Shown: positions 1 through 8,019 of the stretch, one piece after another
Numbering within the stretch: position 1 is the stretch's first letter
How the letters are laid out: the number at the start of each line of letters is the position of its first letter
Made by a program: the position numbers and the translations under genes
Notes under the pieces: model-generated
Told to the model about the DNA's origin: nothing
The model's database searches: none
What the model saw: the letters and a program-made list of their open reading frames with translations, nothing else
Source of the DNA: an uncultured Verrucomicrobiota bacterium
GTDB lineage: Bacteria; Verrucomicrobiota; Verrucomicrobiia; Limisphaerales; AAA164-E04
Direction: 5' to 3'
DNA length: 35,127 nt
NCBI GenBank assembly: GCA_913061285.1
Contig: CAJXVR010000035.1
Location: 1-35,127, forward strand

Positions 1-29
1 GTGGGCTCGGAGATGTGTATAAGAGACAG
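1..29. other. Nextera transposase adapter, left contig end
   Basis: The first 29 bases match the Illumina Nextera read-2 adapter with its mosaic end (the last 19 bases are the Tn5 mosaic end). The same adapter occurs in inverse orientation at 35096-35127. This is library sequence, not genome. Any reading frame starting here with residues MYKRQ is an artefact. Genomic sequence begins at base 30. Confidence 0.97.
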
Positions 30-1906
30 CCATTCGCAGCTTCAGCAGCGGTCTGTGTCATCAATTGCATGGCTTGTCGATCACGCTTCAAGCTCGACTC
101 GTCGTCTTCAAGCGTCAGCTCCGTTTGGCGAACGTTCTGGATAAGGAGCGCCTCTTCGGCTTCAAGATCTGCCAGTGTCACGCCCCCATTCGAGAACTTT
201 TTCGAGCATTCGGAACTCAGTCTCTCGCGGCGTTCTAATAGGGTGGCGAGGCGAGTTTCGACCTCGTCAACAGACTCAAAGCCATTAAGCAAGGCGTCAA
301 GACTCGCCTTCAACAGTTTAAATTCTCCCTTCAGAGTCTGCTTCAACCGTAGCGACTCACGCGCTTCGGCGACATTCTGAACGGCACATTTCTTCAAGAG
401 CCGATTGAGCTCGGTTGTAAGCGATTCCACATCGGCCAATACCGCCTCCACCTCGGAGGCACCCGATCGAATGCTTATGTTCCCCCAGCCCTTGATTGCG
501 AGAGACAGAGCCTGGGGCGATGTCACACGGCTTTCTTGATTCCCTGGCAGATTCACCACCTCAATCGCGCCCGAACGATTCAACTCGAGCGTTTGATCGG
601 AATCAGGTTTAAGAACAACATCGAGCCCCAAGGCTGCTAGCTGAATCTGACGATCCTGAATCTTTCTCTCGACCGCCTCAATCGATTTTAGATGACTCGA
701 TTTAAGGGCTGAGAACGCAGCGAGTTTTCTCTTGAGAGAGGCCAACTCCTCACTCTTGGTGGCGGTCTTCGTCACGAGACTATTCAGTGATTCTATCTCT
801 CGAGAGAGCTGCGACCAGGCAATGCATTCTCGCTGCCGCTCTAGCACCGCTCGTTGATCTTTGACAGACTGTTTGCCTTTCACAACCGATTCCTCAGATC
901 GTGCTAGCCGCGTTCTCAGTTCCGCGCTCTTTGCTGCTGCACTGTCTACTGCTGCCGATTGCTTGGCAAATCGCTCCTCGGCTATGGCAAGATCTTTTTC
1001 AACCTTCGCCAGGGTAAGCACCTCCTCGTGCACCTGACTCAACGCCACCTTGGCAGCTTCGAATTCTGCTCTAACTCCCTGAATTTCAAGTTGCACCCGT
1101 TCCGCTTTTCGAGCTTGCTCCCGCAGAGCAGCGGCCTTACTCCGAAGCGTTTCCGCCTCTGCTTCAAGAATTCTCTGTTCCGATGAGAGCGCCTTATACT
1201 GGCGGCTCCGCTCATCCAATTCCTGCAATGACTGCCTCACGGATCCCAGGGCTGTCTCGAGTTCCTGAATCTCCAGTTCAGCCAACTGCAGTGCCCCCCC
1301 CTTTTTCACTTGTCCTTTGTTCGTGAAGTTCAGGGTATACTCGGCCCACAGGGCGGTCCTTAGCGAGTCCACCAGAGGATCCAAGCTCACCTTGGCCAAC
1401 CGGGATCGAATTAAGTCGCCCACGTCATTATTCCAATCAGGCCAGGCCGTCGCCTCGCCCTGCCGAGCCCATAAGTAGCTCATCAATCCCCAGTGAGCGG
1501 CGGTGGTTGCTCCCCGCCCTGGTTGCTTGGATTGAAGCAGCTGCTGAACTCGAACATCCGCTTGATCTCCCTCAGCAATGGCTTGCCAGGCCTGATTGCT
1601 CCACTCCTTCAAATTACACTTGGGGGCGTTGAGAAACGTCTTCTGAACTTGATATCGTCCTTCCTTCGTTTCGAAAACCACCGAGATTCTTGGCGACAGT
1701 TCGGTTCCCACCGGCTGAAGGGCCTTGATCTCGCTATCCTTACAAGTATGACGATCAAACAATCCCCGGGCAATGGCTTTGATTAAGGTACTCTTGCCAG
1801 CTTCGTTGGCTGCTGCAAGCACGTTAATTCCATCACCCAAGGAATCGATGTTGAGACGTTCGCGAAACGGCCCAACATGTAGCAATTCAGCCGAACGAAT
1901 CCTCAT
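30..1906 (-). CDS. SbcC/YhaN-like AAA ATPase, 3' end missing
   Basis: This is the N-terminal part (about 625 residues) of an SMC-like ATPase that should work with the nuclease encoded just upstream to open and process DNA ends. It starts MRIRSAELLHVGPF. The Walker A motif NEAGKST lies near residues 36-42, as in YhaN/SbcC/RecF-type ATPases. From about residue 200 to the end the protein is almost all charged heptad-like sequence, as expected for a long coiled-coil arm. The frame stays open into the left adapter, so the second half of the arm and the Walker B/signature lobe are off the contig. Its ATG overlaps the TGA of the nuclease gene by ATGA (1903-1906), showing translational coupling. Family members run to roughly 900 residues or more. 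YhaN-like is preferred over true SbcC because of the NEAGKST form and the later FTNKGQVKKGG segment. Confidence 0.85.
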
Positions 1907-3138
1907 CGGACTTCCTCCCTGAGCAAACTCATGACACGCTCCTTGGCTTGCTCGAGATGGCCCACCTTAAGGGAAGCCAACGGAATTCGACCCTCATCCA
2001 GAAGAGCTTGAATGCTTGCCAAGCTTAAGCCACTGCCGCGTGTGACGGTCTGCTGTTCCACAGATGTCTCACCCGGAGAAATCAACTGCTTGATACACTC
2101 CAAATCGCGCAGAACCTGATCAACTAATGGATGATCTTGCGCGAGCAAGCTCAACTCAGTTTCAGAGAGCTGCGAATAGGACTCATCACGGAGTTGATAG
2201 GCAAAGACACCGTCCAATCGGTCATCAAGCCACTGGCGATTCGCCACCAATTGCGCAGCCGTTGTCGCCCCTTGGAGTACGACCCTCGCGATTAAATTAC
2301 CTGCCTCTGTTGAAGCGTCTTCGAGTAAGGCCTCGATTGAACGTCGAGATTCGATCTCATCACCGAGACGAAACTCCAATCGCCGCCAATTCAAACGCCC
2401 CACCGCAACGGGATCGACTTGAGGCGGCCTGCCATGCTCCTCCAGCCGAACCAATGCAACCTGGCCTGCCCGCTCTTGACCGAAATCGTCCGACTCAGGA
2501 GTGCCAGGCATGACCAGCCGCCCCTCGTCATAGACCTGCCATTGATGCCAATGTCCCACCCCCAGATAATCCAGCCCCGCACGGGTAGCCGCATCGAGGG
2601 CGATGGGAAAATCATTGGGCTGATGCTTCCCCGGAATGGCAATGGCCCCATGAGTCACACCAATTTTCAATGTATCCTCAGGGAACGCCTTCGAAAGCGA
2701 ATGAAGCGCCAAGCTCGGGTCGAGCGTTGAAACCTTTTGTTGAAGAGGCGCCCCAAGAAATTGCGCCCCTTTTACGGTGAGCTTTCCAGGCTCTCGGAAA
2801 ATGTGAATGTGCGATGATGCCTGCAAGAACGGGTTACGATCCCAAACTGAATCGGGGCCCGTATAGGGATCATGATTTCCCGGCAGCAAGAGAATCGGCA
2901 AGGGAGAGACGGATTCGAAGAGTGACACGACCTGAGCGACCAAAGCTTCATCAACGTGGTTGTCCTCAAACAAGTCGCCGGCAACCAAAAAGGCATCTGC
3001 GCCACGCTCAACAGCCATCGAGAGGGTTCGCGCCAGGGTTTCAACACGGATCTCCCGCAAACGAGACGCCTTCTCAGAGAACTGAGCAAATCTCGCCCCC
3101 AATTGCCAATCTGCAGAATGAACAAAGGTTACGGACAC
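1903..3138 (-). CDS. SbcD/YhaO-like Mre11-family DNA exonuclease
   Basis: Metallophosphoesterase nuclease, the expected partner of the ATPase in an SbcCD/Mre11-Rad50-like complex that trims DNA ends and hairpins. The phosphoesterase motifs appear in order: HSADWQLG, VAGDLFEDN, LLPGNHDP, VTHGA and GVGHWH, which together supply the two-metal site. A GTG start at 3138 is chosen because the protein then begins VSVTFVHSADWQLG, right at the first conserved strand, with AGGA about ten bases upstream. That gives 411 residues, normal for SbcD. The frame is open to an ATG at 3249, but the extra 37 residues do not look conserved and would overlap the sulfatase gene. An ATG at 3195 is a third option. The last 120 or so residues are the variable capping region. 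Confidence 0.9.
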   Translation of the reverse strand: MSVTFVHSADWQLGARFAQFSEKASRLREIRVETLARTLSMAVERGADAFLVAGDLFEDNHVDEALVAQVVSLFESVSPLPILLLPGNHDPYTGPDSVWDRNPFLQASSHIHIFREPGKLTVKGAQFLGAPLQQKVSTLDPSLALHSLSKAFPEDTLKIGVTHGAIAIPGKHQPNDFPIALDAATRAGLDYLGVGHWHQWQVYDEGRLVMPGTPESDDFGQERAGQVALVRLEEHGRPPQVDPVAVGRLNWRRLEFRLGDEIESRRSIEALLEDASTEAGNLIARVVLQGATTAAQLVANRQWLDDRLDGVFAYQLRDESYSQLSETELSLLAQDHPLVDQVLRDLECIKQLISPGETSVEQQTVTRGSGLSLASIQALLDEGRIPLASLKVGHLEQAKERVMSLLREEVR

Positions 3139-3227
3139 GATTGGCAAATCCTGCAATCTTTTGATCCAACAACCAATCGAATTCGCCCTCCCCATCAATT
3201 CTTGCCGCTCTTTGCGGGCGAGAAGCA

Positions 3228-4715
3228 CTATCTGAGTGAATGAAGCCAACGTGCCCGTTCAGCCACTAACTCCCTGAGTTTACCCGGAAACCGTGTCGCA
3301 AGATCTCGCTTTTCCCGGAGATCTTCACCGAGGTCGAATAATTGCCAGGGTTCAGAGGGGGTTTCCCGCACGATTTTCCAGTCTCCCCGTCGCAGTGCAC
3401 TGTGATTGCGATACTCAAAGTAAAAGGAACGAGCCGTCGCACTTGAACGCCCACGAAGAAAGGGAATCACATTCATTCCATCATAGATCACATTTTCCGG
3501 AAGCGGGCAGGCCGCCAAAGCGGCAAAACTCGGCATCAAATCAGGCGACCACATCGGGGCACTGATCACCGTTCCTGGTTTAACGAGACCGGGAAAACGC
3601 ACCAGGGCAGGAACTCTTAGCCCCCCTTCCCAACAGGTCACTCCGCCACTTCTCAAGGGGGCATTGCTCCCCACATCGATCCCCTCACGGCCCAGTCGAA
3701 AGCTACCATTGTCCGACATAAAGAACACCAAGGTCTGATCCTCAACTTGTGCCTCTTGGAGGCAATCCAGCACCTGACCAAGCGCGAAATCGAGCGCATA
3801 GACGACCGCCTGATACCGCTTTTCGGGGCGTGCTTCGTTCGCCGAAAGCCCGCAGGCCTCGAAAGCCCAATCAGGAGCCTGCCACTCATTGTTCTCACCA
3901 GGACGTCGATTGAGAGGGCTCGGAAAATGCGGGGCGTTGAATGGCAAGTAACAAAACCAGGGGCGATCCCCTTTTGAATGACGCCGAATAAAATCGATGG
4001 CCGCAGTAGCAAAAAGACTCGTGGAATAGGTGCCTTCCCGGTGGAGCTCGGCGGTGCCCGCATAAAGATCGTGACGATCCCGATAGTTATGCCGAAAGTA
4101 GTCCATGTTACCGGAGGCATGTCCCACAAACTCATCAAAACCGCGTTCTGTCGGTCTCGATCCTGGAGCAAAGCCGATATTCCACTTACCGAAACAACCT
4201 GTGAGATAGGGCTTCGAGGCTTGTTTCAGGATTTGAGGAATAAGAATCTCGGCAAGGTTTAATCCGACTCCGTAGTTGCCTTCGAGCCCGGGCAGTTGAC
4301 GCACCAAACCGTGTCGTTGCGGAATTCGCCCCGTCAAGAGGCTCGCCCTCGAAACCGTACACGTGGGTGAGGCTGTGTAGAATTGAGTTAGTCGTGCCCC
4401 CTCCCGGCTCAATCGATCGAAGTTCGGTGCTAAAATCTCCGAGTTGGGATTGTAGCAAGGCAAATCGCCAAACCCGAGATTATCAGCGGTCACAAGAAGA
4501 ATGTTGGGTAAGCCCCTAAGGGCCAGCAACGGTTCTTCAGCGACGAGCAAAGAAAGAGCCAGAATGTTTAGGAACGCCGCAAGAATACGGCCTCTTCCCT
4601 TGCCAAGCCCAGCTCTCCGCAACCAACAGCACATCGAGGAACCGTAGGCAATAGCGTCAAATCTGCAATAAGAGACATCGCGCGGCAACGCCATGTTCCC
4701 CATGATTCCGATCAT
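3228..4715 (-). CDS. Sulfatase (arylsulfatase family), exported
   Basis: Type I formylglycine-dependent sulfatase of the alkaline phosphatase superfamily, likely acting on sulfated polysaccharide or sulfate esters outside the cytoplasm. Visible motifs are NILLVTADNLGFGDL (first metal ligands), the active-site stretch SPTCTVSRASLLTGR, GKWNIG (usually GKWHLG), NAPHFP and FMSDNG (distal metal ligands). The modified cysteine sits in CTVSR, not the standard CxPxR. A hydrophobic stretch (ILAAFLNILALSLLVA) after an Arg/Lys-rich segment looks like a signal peptide. That suggests the true start may be the ATG at 4634, not the longest-frame ATG at 4715; neither has a clear ribosome site. The gene follows the small peptide gene by about 34 bases and precedes the nuclease. 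The substrate cannot be told from the sequence. Confidence 0.88.
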   Translation of the reverse strand: MIGIMGNMALPRDVSYCRFDAIAYGSSMCCWLRRAGLGKGRGRILAAFLNILALSLLVAEEPLLALRGLPNILLVTADNLGFGDLPCYNPNSEILAPNFDRLSREGARLTQFYTASPTCTVSRASLLTGRIPQRHGLVRQLPGLEGNYGVGLNLAEILIPQILKQASKPYLTGCFGKWNIGFAPGSRPTERGFDEFVGHASGNMDYFRHNYRDRHDLYAGTAELHREGTYSTSLFATAAIDFIRRHSKGDRPWFCYLPFNAPHFPSPLNRRPGENNEWQAPDWAFEACGLSANEARPEKRYQAVVYALDFALGQVLDCLQEAQVEDQTLVFFMSDNGSFRLGREGIDVGSNAPLRSGGVTCWEGGLRVPALVRFPGLVKPGTVISAPMWSPDLMPSFAALAACPLPENVIYDGMNVIPFLRGRSSATARSFYFEYRNHSALRRGDWKIVRETPSEPWQLFDLGEDLREKRDLATRFPGKLRELVAERARWLHSLR

Positions 4716-4749
4716 CCGTTCATCGGCCGCAGCGAAGAGCGCCTCGAAA

Positions 4750-4938
4750 CTACAGAAAACCTCCCCCGTCCCCCGCGTCTGGTTTCGAATACTGTGCCTG
4801 CGCCGGACCTAGGATCGCCAGGACATCATTCTCGGAATAGCTCACAAGCTCAGGTTTCCGATAAAGGCATCGCAGGTCTTTTTCAACCGCCTGCGATGCC
4901 CTTGTTCGCGGAGATTGGGTCGCTGTGTCTTCTTGCAT
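4750..4938 (-). CDS. Small peptide with LGPAQAQY motif, unknown function
   Basis: A 62-residue peptide that I cannot assign to a named family. The ATG at 4938 is chosen because GGAG lies eight bases upstream; a TTG at 4953 would add five residues. The first half is polar and charged (TATQSPRTRASQAVEKDL). The middle is KPELVSYSENDVLAILGPAQAQY, split here as KPELVSYSEND then VLAILGPAQAQY. The tail is Gly/Asp rich (KPDAGDGGGFL). There is no signal peptide, membrane segment or cysteine pair. It sits between the remnant of a GEVED-domain secreted protein and a sulfatase, all on one strand. A polar leader, a hydrophobic ILGPA hinge and a short Gly-rich tail recall peptide-precursor organisation, but no maturation enzyme is recognisable nearby. 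Confidence 0.55.
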   Translation of the reverse strand: MQEDTATQSPRTRASQAVEKDLRCLYRKPELVSYSENDVLAILGPAQAQYSKPDAGDGGGFL

Positions 4939-4958
4939 AAGTCCGATCTCCAATTCGA

Positions 4959-5645
4959 TTATTCGTGTTGCTTGGTTGCGATCAGCCGAAAGAGTCGTTG
5001 CCCCTCACCATGAAACCGATCCACGAGTAGGCTTCCATCCACTCCAAGAGTTCTATTTAGAGGACTCCACGAAACGAGCCCCCTCGAATCAATTTCGCCC
5101 GTCTGAATGGTCTGCTTCCACCGAGAGACAGGAGCACAGCTGAGCAGAAGTCGATCATTCGGCATCGGCTTAATACTCAGACGAGGCCTCAACTCTAGAA
5201 GAAGAGCAGGATGACGGCTTGCACTCCCATCAATTTCGACCTCCTCAAGCAGGTAAAGAAAGCTCCCGAAACCTGGTGAATCCTCGAAAGAATAAGTCGC
5301 CCCCTCAACTGAATTTCCAATACTCGGAATTAGTTGAGCATTGAGCAAGTCGGGTACGTATGATTCCTGCGCAGTGGCCCTGGAATCTGCTCGATACACA
5401 TTAAATCCCGCGCTGCTAATCTCAGAGCCCGTTTGCCAATGGAGGCGAACCCTCCCAGCCCCTACGAAGTCGGCTTCATATGCCAGAAGATCAACAAGGG
5501 TCGTATCACTGATCGTGATCGAATGATCCTCAACCTCCCCTGACCCCGTAGCCCCTAACGGACTCCCCAATCGTGTCCCTGATTCATAAATCCGAACTCG
5601 AGCATAGCTATAGCGATTCTCAAAAGTGATTCCCGAAAGAAATCG
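4959..5645 (-). pseudogene. 3' remnant of GEVED-domain secreted protein
   Basis: This open stretch has no credible start and looks like the last 229 codons of a much larger surface or secreted protein. Reading from 5645 it gives RFLSGITFENRYSYARVRIY, then a segment ending GEVEDHSITISD, which is the hallmark end of a GEVED domain. Next comes a fibronectin-like segment (VRLHWQTGSEISSAGFNVYR, later YSFEDSPG and LYLLEEVEIDG), a common C-terminal module of exported PVC and Bacteroidota proteins. A stop (TGA at 5648-5646) lies immediately upstream in frame, and the decayed IS630 element begins within about 40 bases. No other part of the gene is found beyond the element, so the 5' portion appears lost. 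A TTG at 5570 could start a shorter frame but would cut the GEVED domain. Confidence 0.7.
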
Positions 5646-5687
5646 TCATTTTATCCTTGTACAACGATTGAAAGCATGGTTAACACT

Positions 5688-5700
5688 GTGACTTAGCGAG
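5688..5700 (+). repeat. Candidate left terminal inverted repeat of IS630 relic
   Basis: GTGACTTAGCGAG pairs with the reverse complement of 6735-6747 (GCGACTGAGCGGG) at 10 of 13 positions. The position just outside the transposase start fits an IS end. The match is short and imperfect, so it could be chance. Confidence 0.4.
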
Positions 5701-5754
5701 AAAAAGGTCAGCCCAAACGGTGAGAATGCTAGCGTAGATGAGGCGCACGTAGCC

Positions 5755-6714
5755 ATGGATGCTGCACCCAATAAGCGGAGCTATCTTCGTCTGGCATCGA
5801 TCCGATGCTTTACCCATGAGGATGGAGCTTAAGAACGTTTGCCAGATGTTTGGGCGCACTGATCGCATGGTCAGATTGTGGATCGAATGTCTTAACAATG
5901 CTGGGATCGACGGGCTGAAATCATCCCCCCCCAAAGTGGGAGACCCGGGAAGGTTAAACTTAAGAGAGTCAAAGACCTGTTAGCCCCGATCTTGGAAGCC
6001 CCATCAAAAGCTGGTGAGGCTCATTGGACAGGGGTGAAGCTCTATGGCCATCCCAAAAGTGAACTATCCGTTGCACTCTGATACAGCACCGTGATTCGTT
6101 GACTGCACGAACTGGACTATCATCGGCGCTTCCCTCGGCCTTGGTCAGAGCGGAAGGATGAAGAAAACCGGCAAGAATTCCTTAAGAAACTCAAGAAATT
6201 GCAGCACGATGAGTCTTGTGAACTATGATTCGGCGAAGAGTCAGGCTTCGAGGGCGATCCCCGTCCCCGGCAAGATTAGGTCAAACCAGGAGAGCCTCGA
6301 CACATTCCCTATCGAGGCGATCATATCAAACTTAACGTAATCGGCTCAGTCCGACCGGAAACGGGGGAATTCTTCAGTTTGATCGTCGACTGCGTAGATA
6401 CAGATATCTTTCAACTCTATCTTGATCAATTGGCGAAAACGATTACAGGGAAACGTCAGATCCTGATCCGAGACAACGCCTCTTGGCACAAGTCCAAGCG
6501 AATCAATTGGCATCATTTCGAAGCGATGTTTCTTCCCAGCTACTCACCAGATTTCAATCCTATTGGACGTCTCTGGCTGAGAGTCAACGCTGATCGGTTC
6601 CCTGACTTTATCGCCAGCGAAAAGCCTCCACTCTGCGATCGCCTTTGCACGGCCCTCAAATCCTCTATCGCTGATCCAACAAGAACCGCCTCAATCTGCG
6701 CTATTCGGAAATAA
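5755..6714 (+). pseudogene. IS630-family transposase, decayed
   Basis: The piece beginning at 5755 reads MDAAPNKRSYLRLASIR and breaks near 5811. Frame 5759 then carries the helix-turn-helix part (NVCQMFGRTDRMVRLWIE, later GIDGLKS). A run of eight C at 5925-5932 marks a second frameshift. From 5941 to 6714 one frame gives the rest, with stops at 6079, 6100, 6226 and 6277; the last two probably replace tryptophan codons. The DDE triad is damaged: the first Asp reads Glu in FGEESGFEGD (6235-6237), the second Asp is kept in IRDNASWHK, and the Glu of the family motif NPIERLW is Gly in NPIGRLW (6565-6567). The 111-residue open frame 6379-6714 is only the C-terminal third, not a working gene. Confidence 0.85.
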
Positions 6715-6734
6715 CTCTAGAGAATCGATGTAGG

Positions 6735-6747
6735 CCCGCTCAGTCGC
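6735..6747 (-). repeat. Candidate right terminal inverted repeat of IS630 relic
   Basis: The reverse complement reads GCGACTGAGCGGG and aligns with 5688-5700 at 10 of 13 positions. It lies 20 bases after the transposase stop. See the mobile element entry for the caveats. Confidence 0.4.
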
Positions 6748-6793
6748 CGAGCCTAGCAGGGAAACACGTGACCCCATAGACATTCCAGCATTC

Positions 6794-6832
6794 GGGAAAA
6801 ACAAAAGCCTCGCAGGTTTCCCTGCGAGGCTT
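6794..6832 (-). terminator. Rho-independent terminator of the Arg/Gly-rich protein gene
   Basis: A perfect 12-base-pair stem (6805-6816 with 6821-6832) closes a four-base loop. Read on the minus strand it is followed by TTTTGTTTTT. It lies 58 bases past the stop codon of the gene ending at 6890, so it most likely ends that transcript. Confidence 0.88.
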
Positions 6833-6889
6833 GGAGTGCATGTGTCAGGCATTCTGTAATTCACCCGAATCACAGAAATTCAAAAATAT

Positions 6890-7669
6890 CTATGCCGCCT
6901 GGGCGTCGATTACGGCACTAACGTTGCCTCGTTTACCCGACCGATCAGGTCGCTCGTTGCGTCCTCCACGTCGGCCTCCTTGATCTCGGCCCCCTCGATT
7001 GCCTCGAGCCCGAAGATCTGATCGGCCACCCCGCGAGCGCTCGCTTCGACCACGAACCTGCGGTCCACGCGGCCCTCGGCCTTCGCTAACCCGTCGATCT
7101 TGAGTTCGGCCTCGGCGCTGCAACCCTCGTTCTTGGCCAACACGATGGCGGCGTTCAGAGACAGCTCGTCCTCGTTCACTACGCCCCCCTCGAAGCGACT
7201 CACCACGGCCACCTTGCGTCTTACCCCGACGACGAACATCGCTTCCTCGGTCTCGTCGATCAGAGTTTGAGCGAACATCCTGGCGCCGATTTTCACCCCG
7301 CTGCCTTCTTACTTCTCCCTGACCACGACCAGGCCGCCGACTTCTTCGATCTGATACTGCTGAATCCCCATTCCGGCTACGACGATTCACCTCGCGACCG
7401 GGTCTCCCCTCAGGAGCTCCGCCTCTGTTTCTCCCACGCATTGCCGCTCCTCGGCCTTCGCGTCGTCCTCCCTCTCGAGCTTCACCCTTCGGACCTCGCT
7501 CACTGTCTTCACCTCGTCGTTCACGAACACCTTCGTGATGTTCCCCGCGACGTTCGCTGACTCCGGCACGAGGTCCTTTGGCGCCTCCTGGCCCCTCTTG
7601 TGCCTGGATCCCCGGCGTAGCCATCATGATTGCTGAAGCGGTCAGTAGTTGTAGGTAAATCGTTTTCAT
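6890..7669 (-). CDS. Secreted Arg/Gly-rich low-complexity protein
   Basis: A 259-residue protein with a clear signal peptide (MKTIYLQLLTASAIMMATPG, cut near IQA-QEG). The rest is almost entirely Arg, Gly, Glu, Ser and Asp: I count 67 arginines. Short imperfect units such as SERRG, GGRSERG, RRGRTQDRR and GGRRGGRN recur without a strict period. No catalytic motif is visible. The mature protein is very basic and probably disordered, suggesting binding to acidic polymers (nucleic acid, polysaccharide or the cell surface); that is inference. The gene is monocistronic and ends at a strong terminator. The same minus strand has long open stretches in another frame (6910-7296 and 7387-7569), a by-product of the CGN/GGN-rich composition. 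The signal peptide and terminator support the frame chosen here. Confidence 0.65.
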   Translation of the reverse strand: MKTIYLQLLTASAIMMATPGIQAQEGPGGAKGPRAGVSERRGEHHEGVRERRGEDSERGPKGEAREGGRREGRGAAMRGRNRGGAPEGRPGREVNRRSRNGDSAVSDRRSRRPGRGQGEVRRQRGENRRQDVRSNSDRRDRGSDVRRRGKTQGGRGESLRGGRSERGRAVSERRHRVGQERGLQRRGRTQDRRVSEGRGPRGPQVRGRSERSRGGRSDLRARGNRGGRDQGGRRGGRNERPDRSGKRGNVSAVIDAQAA

Positions 7670-8019
7670 AATCGTCTTTGTTAGGTTGAGTCTTTCAATG
7701 TCTTATCAGTGCTGCACTATCTACAAAGACAGACGGAAGGATTTCGGAAGTGGTTACAAGCCCCTCTCAATAGCTACTCATTCAAACTCGCGTACCACCT
7801 TAAAAAAGACCTATCGTTGCCCTCGATGATTGTCAGAGAAACATATCGAACTGTAATAGATTAGAACGTAGAGACAGCTCTCTCAAGAGCCGCACGAAGG
7901 GCGTGAGACTTTGAGACATTCAATCCCGTTGGCATTTCGCATTGACCGTTTCACCTGTTCTCGATCAAGTTAGGCGGTATTAAGACGAACCGCCCCACTA
8001 TTGTCTCAGTTAGATTCTG
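7670..8019. other. Intergenic region between divergent genes, no feature recognised
   Basis: These 350 bases separate the minus-strand Arg/Gly-rich protein gene from the plus-strand RlpA-like gene, so promoters for both must lie here. I find no convincing -35/-10 pair, RNA gene, repeat or terminator. A small palindrome (AGTGCTGCACT) lies about 40 bases upstream of the minus-strand start. Confidence 0.6.

Larger units (their letters stand above)
5681..6755 (+). mobile_element. Degenerate IS630-family insertion sequence
   Basis: About 1.07 kb carrying a broken IS630-type transposase. Candidate imperfect terminal inverted repeats are 5688-5700 and 6735-6747 (10 of 13 positions agree by eye). 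TA dinucleotides sit just outside, at 5681-5682 and 6754-6755, which suits the TA target preference of the family; the two flanks differ by one base in distance. The transposase has several stops and at least two frameshifts, so the element is inactive. It lies between a truncated surface-protein gene and the Arg/Gly-rich protein gene. Boundaries are tentative because the GEVED frame already breaks at 5646, about 40 bases before the left repeat. Confidence 0.7.

Noticed and set aside
15..380. Plus-strand frame beginning MYKRQ at the left end
   Set aside because: It starts inside the Nextera adapter and runs antisense to the SbcC-like gene; an adapter artefact.
6379..6714. Intact 111-residue transposase gene
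   Set aside because: It is the C-terminal third of a longer decayed transposase whose upstream codons are readable through four stops; the catalytic Glu is also lost.
6910..7296. 128-codon minus-strand frame with ordinary protein composition
   Set aside because: It overlaps the Arg/Gly-rich gene in another frame. That gene has the signal peptide, the longer frame and the terminator. The alternative has no ribosome site and is explained by CGN/GGN-rich codons, though it is noted as a finding.
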